NCBI GenBank assembly: GCA_900074885.1
Contig: FJUW01000005.1
Location: 650,242-714,241, forward strand
Direction: 5' to 3'
Length of the DNA stretch: 64,000 nt
Source of the DNA: Rhynchosporium graminicola
Lineage: Eukaryota; Ascomycota; Leotiomycetes; Helotiales; Ploettnerulaceae
Shown here: one piece after another, positions 57,701-64,000 of the stretch
Layout of the letters: each line of letters starts with the position of its first letter
Position numbering within the stretch: the stretch's first letter is position 1
The notes under the pieces: model-generated
Told to the model about the DNA's origin: nothing
Database searches by the model: none
Seen by the model: only the letters and a program-made list of their open reading frames with translations
Made by a program: the position numbers and the translations under genes

Positions 57701-60700
57701 CTATACAACTTTCACCAAAAGAAAAACGTCATTCTTGCAGATGAGATGGGCCTAGGTAAAACCATCCAGCTTATCGCTTTCATGGCATCCTTGGTCAAGG
57801 ACAATCCTGAGTGCTGGCCATTTCTTGTTGTCACACCTAACTCTACTTGCCCCAATTGGCGTCGAGAGATCAAGAAATGGGCTCCAGATCTACGGGTCGT
57901 TGCATACTACGGCGTCAAGAAGGCTCGCGACATGGCGATGGAGTATGAGCTCTATCCAGACGGTTGTTCCGATCTTCGAGCCCATGTAGTTGTAACATCG
58001 TACGAAGCTCCGGTGGATGACCACAGTCGATCATTCTTCAAAAAGATCAAATGGGCTGGTATGATTATTGATGAAGGCCAGCGTCTCAAAAACGACGAGA
58101 ACCTGCTCTATGTCGCACTCAAGGCTGTCAAAGCTCCGTTCCAAGTTCTCCTCACAGGCACCCCGCTTCAGAATAACAAGCGCGAGCTCTTCAATCTTCT
58201 TCAATTCCTAGACAACTCCATCAACGCTGCTGAGCTGGACGAGAAATACGCCGAGCTTACAAAGGAGAATCTTCCTGAGTTGCACGAACTCATTCGACCA
58301 TTCTTCTTGAGGTACGTTGGCACTTTCCAAGCAAGATTGTATCGCTGATTTGACTCTTTAGACGAACCAAACTTCAAGTGCTGAAGTTCCTCCCTCCGAT
58401 GGCCCAAGTTATCCTTCCCGTCTCAATGAGCGTGGTTCAGAAAAAGCTTTACCGGTCCATTTTAGCAAAGAACCCTGAACTTATCAAGTCTATCCTCGGC
58501 CAAACGAAGACTGTCCTTCGACCAGCAGAGAGAGGCAATCTTAATAACATTCTGATGCAGCTCCGCAAATGTCTCTGCCATCCCTTTCTCTATAGCTCTG
58601 CTATAGAAGAGATCTCAAAGACAGATTCGGAGGAAGATGTCCAACGCAAACTTGTCGAGGCATCCTCCAAATTCCAGTTGCTCAAGATCATGTTGCCAAA
58701 ATTGAAGGAACGAGGCCACCGAGTTCTCCTATTCAGTCAATTCTTGATGCAGCTTGACTTGGTTGAAGACTTCTTAAATGGACTTGGCTTACCCTTCAAG
58801 AGACTTGATGGCAATGTTGGATCTTTGGAAAAGCAGAAGCGTATTGATGCTTTCAATGCGCCGGATTCAGATCTTTTTGCATTCTTGTTGTCGACTCGAG
58901 CTGGAGGTGTTGGCATTAATTTGGCTACAGCAGATACAGTCATAATCATGGATCCGGACTTCAACCCTCACCAGGATATTCAAGCTTTGTCCCGAGCTCA
59001 TCGAATTGGCCAGAAGAAAAAGGTTCTTGTCTTCCAATTGATGACTAAAGACAGTGCCGAAGAGAAGATCGTCCAGATTGGTCGTAAGAAGATGGCCCTT
59101 GACCAAGCTTTAATCGAGAGTATGGGTGCTGAGGACGATGCTGGCGTGGATTTGGAATCTATTCTCAAACACGGCGCACAAGCACTCTTTGAGGATGATG
59201 ACCGTAACGATATCCGCTACGACTCTGCTTCAGTAGATAAGCTTCTGGACCGGACACAAGTCGAGAATACAAATACTGATGAAGAGAAGACGGCAGAATC
59301 TCAGTTCTCATATGCACGCGTCTGGGCTAACGATAAAGGTACATTGACCGATGAAGTTGGTGACGACAATTCCGACGAGGCTCCTCCTGATCTTTCTGTA
59401 TGGGATAAAATTCTCAAGCAGAGAGAAATGGATGCAGCCGCCGAGGCCGCTAGAAACATGCAGGTTTTTGGACGTGGAAAGCGTAATCGACAAGTAAGCA
59501 TTCTTACTTACTGTTGCGTGGCACCGAGAAACTAACAATCCTTTAGGTTATCGACTACAACAAGTCAAATCTGGACATGCAAATGGACGACGATCCTTCC
59601 CCAATGAAGAAGCCTCTCAAGAGAGGACCCGATAACTCGGCGAGCGATCTAGACTTCCGTTCAGCTGCCGACTCCGATGGAGACGTAGATGGTGAGGATG
59701 AATCTGACGCGAGAGTCGATCCAGGAGAACTTGAGTCTAATTCGAAGGGCCGAACTCCAACAAAAGGTACGGGCAAGAAGGCTGCTGTCCTCAAGAAGGT
59801 CACGCCTGTCAAGAATAAGATTGTTACACCTGCAAGCGCTCAGAAAGCCAATAAGGCGGGGAACTCAATTGTGTTGCAGCATGCCAAAGCTGGTAAACAA
59901 GTCAAGGACTCAACACCTTCCAAAAAGAAGAATCCTGCTCCAGCCATGGCTGGTAAGCAAGTCAATAAATCGGCAGCTCCTAAGCAGAAGCTCCCAGCAC
60001 CAGCTGCGCCTGTTGGTAACATTGCTAAGCAAGAGGCTCAAACTTCCAAGCAAAAGCCAGTGGCCAAATCAGTTGCTTCTGATAAAGCTGTGAAGCAACA
60101 GGTTCAGTCTTCGCAGCCAAAGCCAAAGCCAAAGCCAGCAGCCAAAGCCATGGCTTCTGATGACGTTATGAAGCAACAGGCTCAGTCTTCTAACCAAAAG
60201 CCAGTAGCTAAACGCGTGGTTTCTGGTGAAGTTGTGAAGCCACAGGCTCGGCCTGCCAAGCAAAAGCCAGTGGCCAAGTTTATGGCTCCTGGTGATGGTG
60301 AAGATAAGAAGCAACAGGCCCAGTCTTCCAAGCAAAAGCCATCTGCCACGCCCATGGCTTCTGATGAGCCTGTGGAGCAGCATAATCCGTCTATCTCTGC
60401 TTCTAACTCATCGACCACCGAAGCCGTTCCAGCTAATCTAATGTTGAAATCACAGAAACCTTCTCCTACCCAACCACCGACTCAGGCCAAGTCAATGTCT
60501 TCAAAAGCCGGCCCCCTGCCCAACAATTCTTGCACAGTCAACAACAGCAACAAAGAGTCGGCGGCGCAAACTCCCAAGCCAAACCCGGAAACTACGCAAA
60601 CACCCAAGCCCAAAATTATGCTCCAATTAAAGGTACCGCAAGCAATGCACCAAGACCCAGCTTCAGCGGATCCCGCCCCACCAACGCCCCTCAACACCAA

Positions 60701-61069
60701 GTCAAAGGCCAAAGAAATGGAGAATACCGAGTGATACTTCCTCCGCCCGCACAATCCCAAGTGATTCTTCCTCCTAACGGACAGACGCGAAACGAGATAC
60801 CTAAGCAACGCACGACTCTTAACCCTCCATGGCCACTTCCACTCCCATCTCAGCCCAGGTTCACGGAGATATGCGGTATCTGTCGAGCTGCTCATATCGG
60901 TGTGGGCAAAACCTGCCCTAAGATGTCCTCCGAAGCTCAGATCCGACTAATGCTCGATGCACTGAACAGCAGCAAAGACTCTCCCGAAAAGATTGATGCA
61001 TCGAGAGAGATTCTGCTGAAAGCGTTGAGAGATCGTGATCATGAGAGGAAGGCTCGACGAGGGAAATGA
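54727..61069 (+). CDS. mit1: Mit1/CHD-type SNF2 chromatin remodeler
   Basis: An ATP-dependent nucleosome remodeler of the Mit1/CHD3 group, linked in fission yeast to heterochromatic silencing. Exons: 54727-55044, 55712-58311, 58362-59493 and 59547 onward. The first junction, over a 667-bp intron, gives a chromo-like segment (WYLIEFESGTKQR then VPLKTLLQLRNGQ). Next come basic AT-hook-like stretches (GKGRGRPRRNRSS), a PHD-type finger (CDVCSGTGTHSNKG to LQCRRC, residues about 377-425), further CxxC pairs (LCQECKKPGPSC, RCTSC, WQCQEC), and chromodomain-like parts (YLIKWTDLSYFRCTWMSGAW). The ATPase has DEMGLGKT (about residue 783), IIDEGQRLKN, LLTGTPLQNN and, in exon 3, STRAGGVGINLATADTV with ALSRAHRIGQ. 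The tail has Lys/Gln/Pro repeats and a C-terminal finger (EICGICRAAHIGVGKTCP). The reading frame changes between about 60440 and 60530; the first frame ends at 60734 and the finger lies in another frame ending at 61069. An unplaced intron or a frameshift explains this. Confidence 0.9.
60040..60380 (+). repeat. Coding tandem repeat in the remodeler tail
   Basis: About five diverged copies of a 22-24 residue unit resembling KQQAQSSKQKPVAK followed by MASDE (for example at QTSKQKPVAKSVASD, QSSNQKPVAKRVVSG, ARPAKQKPVAKFMAPG, QSSKQKPSATPMASDE). The unit is low-complexity, basic and presumably disordered. Such repeats change length easily, and the frame switch in this gene lies just beyond them. 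Confidence 0.75.
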
Positions 61070-64000
61070 TGATACGGTGGATAAGGGCTTCTATTTTTCT
61101 GTGTGCGATTATACCTCCTTTTCTTTTGCTTTATTTTCAATTCTCTACAATGCTTTTCTTGAGGGATTGGTCACGATGCATACGCTGGTGTTGGCTTGGG
61201 GATACAACACATCACATAGTGTCTGGTAGAGAGCCCTTCTCCGGACATTGCTTTTGAGGAATTCGGAGAACCCGTTTGGTTGGCATTCGCATCTGCCGTG
61301 GAAAACGTGGAAGAAGCCAGTACCAACCAAAATAGAACACAAAATATGAAATTAGAAGACAAGTCTTCTGGAAACCGATTGTACTTGATGTGACTAACAG
61401 TTGTTCGAGCTACATTCAGTATCGCAGAGAAAGTCCAATGTAGCTTCTCTCATTTCTATGACCGAATTCATCACATCTCTTTATCGGTCCATCTCTCGAT
61501 CGGGTCGAGACCTGTCACCTATGATACTTCAGTCGTGGCATGATGGAACGTGAAATAGCAGTGTTTTCTTGGCTGGCCTGAATATGTATTACGTAAGTTG
61601 CCTGGCGAAATCCCCGAGCATCTCCCCATTTTCCCCACCCCAGTCTTAATTACCTACGAAAGTGCGAATCGCACAAGGACTTCAATATTCAATACCAAAA
61701 TTGCATAACCTCATTACATCCGTATGAGATATCTCTCCCGCTGACTCATTTATCGGGCCACTGAAGTCCAATGCATTGTCCTGCGCTGTGCTGGTCTGAC
61801 TGGGCTCAATCCGAGACCATGATAGCTTGGAAGACTGACTTAATGACACTCCGGCATGGGCGCTGAAAGCATCTGGATAATGATGGTCCTCACATTTGAA
61901 GGAAAGGCGCCTAGGATGGAAAGACATTGCTTTCTTTCATTTTGGATTTAGAACATCGTTTGAAATTTCAGCGGACCGGGCATTCCGGAACCTATGCTAT
62001 GAGTCCTGAAGATCACAAGGTGACGTTCTTCGATGTTACAGCATCGTAAACTGCTTGATTTCATGTTGCAGTTGAAAAGTTTTACTTGCTTTCTTGCTTG
62101 CTTTGCTTAAAAACTTGAACTTTCACTCACTAGGACTACTTTCTTGAAGTCCAGCCAAATCTTGTACTTCGAGCTCCATAGCACGGGCTTGCGAGTGCTT
62201 CCTGCTAGGGATCCGCTCGGGCTATTCAATGTACTTCTTGAAGTCCAGCAAGATCTAAAACTACGAACTTCCATCACAAACTTTGACAGAATCACAAGGT
62301 GGCTTTTCGAAACCTCACAGCGTCGTAGTCTGCTCAATACTCCAGGCATTGCACATATTCTATCTGCTAACTGCTGCTGATGTAGAGAAAGGATTGCTAC
62401 TGCTAGAAACCTAAAGTCCTGAGTTCTTGCAAGTATTTCTACTCTGAGCTGTCATCATGGTCTTTGAGCGACCGCAAAATGCCTTCTCTGAATGTCACAA
62501 AGTTGTAGTCTGCTTGAAGTACTGTTGTCATGGATTGTCTTGAATTTGCTTCTAGCTATGGAAAATGTAGGGTTACTATGAGAGAATAGTTTCATGAGAT
62601 CTTGCAAGATCTTCGACCTTGATACTATTGCATTCCAGCTTGGCTAAGAATTACCGTTTGATGCATGCCCAAGCAACTCCCTCCATGAATGTAAACTGGT
62701 AATATTAGTGTAGAGTGATCCCAGCACGACAACCAGCAGATTCTATTCTCAAATATTGGTCTCTCCGTTGCATTTTCTCAATTGTATTAAGTCGTAGAGG
62801 ATTGAGCTTTGGCTTCTGTGACTTATGCTGGACAGAAAGACTATCTAATATCCCTATGCGAGTGTTGTATGCTGCCCGAAGGCTGCTCTTGAACTGCTGA
62901 TTCGATGGAGACGGAACAGAATTGTACCGCGTGTCCATCAAACCGTATTATGGCCTCCTTAGCATACACAAAGTCTTGTTGGGCGAATGGAGACGAATTC
63001 TGATCATTCTGTTGTCTGCCAGACAAATCGAAGCCATCTGCTATCTCCATTCGGATATTGTAGATGAATTGAAGCCGCTCATCTACAGCTGAATGAATAT
63101 GGTTTGATGCTAGCTACCACTGCGTATCACATCCTATTATGACCATCCATCCTTATATATCTGGGCGTTCTATCCCGCCAATGGGAATCAAGTTTTAGTC
63201 CTTCTTGATCTCACCAGGGAACCCAAGCCCTCCACTTTCACCACGCGAGTGTTCTGGGCGACGTGAGACTGCTCTTTTTTTCTTGATATTTGTAGATCCT
63301 AGCCAGCCCTATGTCTTGAAATCCGCCGGGTCTTCTCCTCCTTTGTATACCCAAGGATCTTGTTTGGCGATAGATTCGGTTTATCGTCGTATAGATCCTG
63401 CTAGACAAAGCTGGCCTGTTGCTATCTACGCAAGGGTTTAGTTCGTGTCAGCGCTGTCCCCTTATTGAATGATTACCTACCGTTCCTAGCAGAGCATAGC
63501 ATATTGTACCGCATGATTCCAAAGTCTCGGTAGGCAATTAGTAATCGAGTTCCGTACCTTCTTGTGAATCCAATCTGCCATGCGAGCGTTGCAAACTCTT
63601 TAGAAGTATAAAGGTATCTTTGAATGTATAAACAGACCCTAGCACAGCATAGCATCTTCCGTCCCGTAATGACCTTCCTTGCAACGGTTTTGCTAAGCGG
63701 TTGGAGTCCGATTCTTGTTCTCTATGACTTCTGCAGAAGAAATGAAGCCTGTTGCGGTCCCTTGCGAGTATATTGTGTGATCGAGACTCTTCCTATTGAA
63801 TGAGTAAGATATTGGCGAGAGCGGAGCAGGGGGTATTGTGTTCCTACCATGTCCTTCGTTGCATATTCAACGATCTTTGCTGAGTAACTAAAACTTGAGA
63901 CATAATCATCCTACATTCATCTAACGAGATCAAGCCTGCTACTGCCCCCTGGGCGGTACATGTGCGAGTATTTTCCAATGCTGGTGTTGGTTCTATGGAA
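61070..64000. other. Non-coding stretch with diverged repeats
   Basis: Nearly 3 kb after the remodeler with no supported gene. An 81-codon minus-strand frame at 61682-61927 has no recognisable motif. The segment 62011-62530 holds three related copies of a 50-60 bp unit, and 63420-63980 has further weak internal repetition. The sequence runs off the window. Confidence 0.45.
62011..62530. repeat. Diverged repeat family, three copies
   Basis: Related segments begin at about 62011 (ATCACAAGGTGACGTTCTTC, then ACAGCATCGTAAACTGCTT), 62290 (ATCACAAGGTGGCTTTTCGA, then ACAGCGTCGTAGTCTGCTC) and 62472 (GCAAAATGCCTTCTCTGAAT, then TCACAAAGTTGTAGTCTGCT). A second shared block, CTTGAAGTCCAGC followed by AAATCT or AAGATCT, occurs at about 62144 and 62236. 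Spacing is uneven, so this is a degenerate array. No open frame runs through it. Confidence 0.6.

Noticed and set aside
60530..61069. A separate small gene of 179 codons after the remodeler
   Set aside because: Its C-terminal CGIC...CP finger is the expected end of Mit1-type proteins and its frame is open upstream of its first ATG, so it is more likely the last part of the remodeler.
1..64000. tRNA genes
   Set aside because: I looked for GGTTCGAATCC-like T-arms and their complements in the intergenic regions and found none in a plausible cloverleaf context; a tRNAscan run would be decisive.

Overview
This 64 kb window is nuclear DNA of a filamentous ascomycete (Pezizomycotina). The signs are short introns of about 45-130 bp with GTAAGT/GTGAGT donors and CTAAC/CTGAC branch points, two Zn2Cys6 regulators, an F-box protein, a laccase, a Ste2-type pheromone receptor and a Sim4-type kinetochore subunit. 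Protein flavour suggests Leotiomycetes, but that is inference. No tRNA, rRNA, CRISPR array, intact transposon or organellar sequence was recognised.

Layout. 1-9.3 kb: the 3' end of the ESCRT-I gene vps23, a disordered 716-residue protein, the alpha-factor receptor ste2 and a 12-exon secreted PhoD-type phosphatase. 9.3-26 kb: a gene-poor accessory stretch holding a decayed carboxylesterase, an F-box gene, a MetE/UROD-like gene, an AKR7-type aldo-keto reductase and a laccase with three apparent lesions. 27-32 kb: a compact housekeeping block with an Sso1-type syntaxin, Erv41, dynactin p25 and a small VOC protein with a C-terminal membrane segment. 33.7-37 kb: a Prm10/ThrE-like membrane protein. 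40-40.8 kb: kinetochore Fta4. 42.4-42.9 kb: a probable decayed secreted-protein gene. 43.8-50.6 kb: two divergent Zn2Cys6 regulator genes sharing an 815-bp promoter region with strong inverted repeats. 51.8-54 kb: mitochondrial rRNA methyltransferase Mrm1. 54.7-61 kb: a large Mit1/CHD-type chromatin remodeler. 61-64 kb: non-coding DNA with diverged tandem repeats.

Most multi-exon models were rebuilt by hand: splice sites were chosen so that phases close and family motifs run through the junctions. Exon coordinates are in the entries. The genes are mostly unrelated housekeeping and accessory genes. I see no biosynthetic or defence cluster. The points most worth checking are the secreted-enzyme remnants between 10 and 43 kb, the Zn2Cys6 protein lacking its first zinc cysteine, the frame switch near the 3' end of the remodeler, and the palindromes between the two regulators. 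Two genes, ste2 and the Prm10-like gene, belong to families linked to mating pheromone response, but they lie 29 kb apart and nothing ties them together here.
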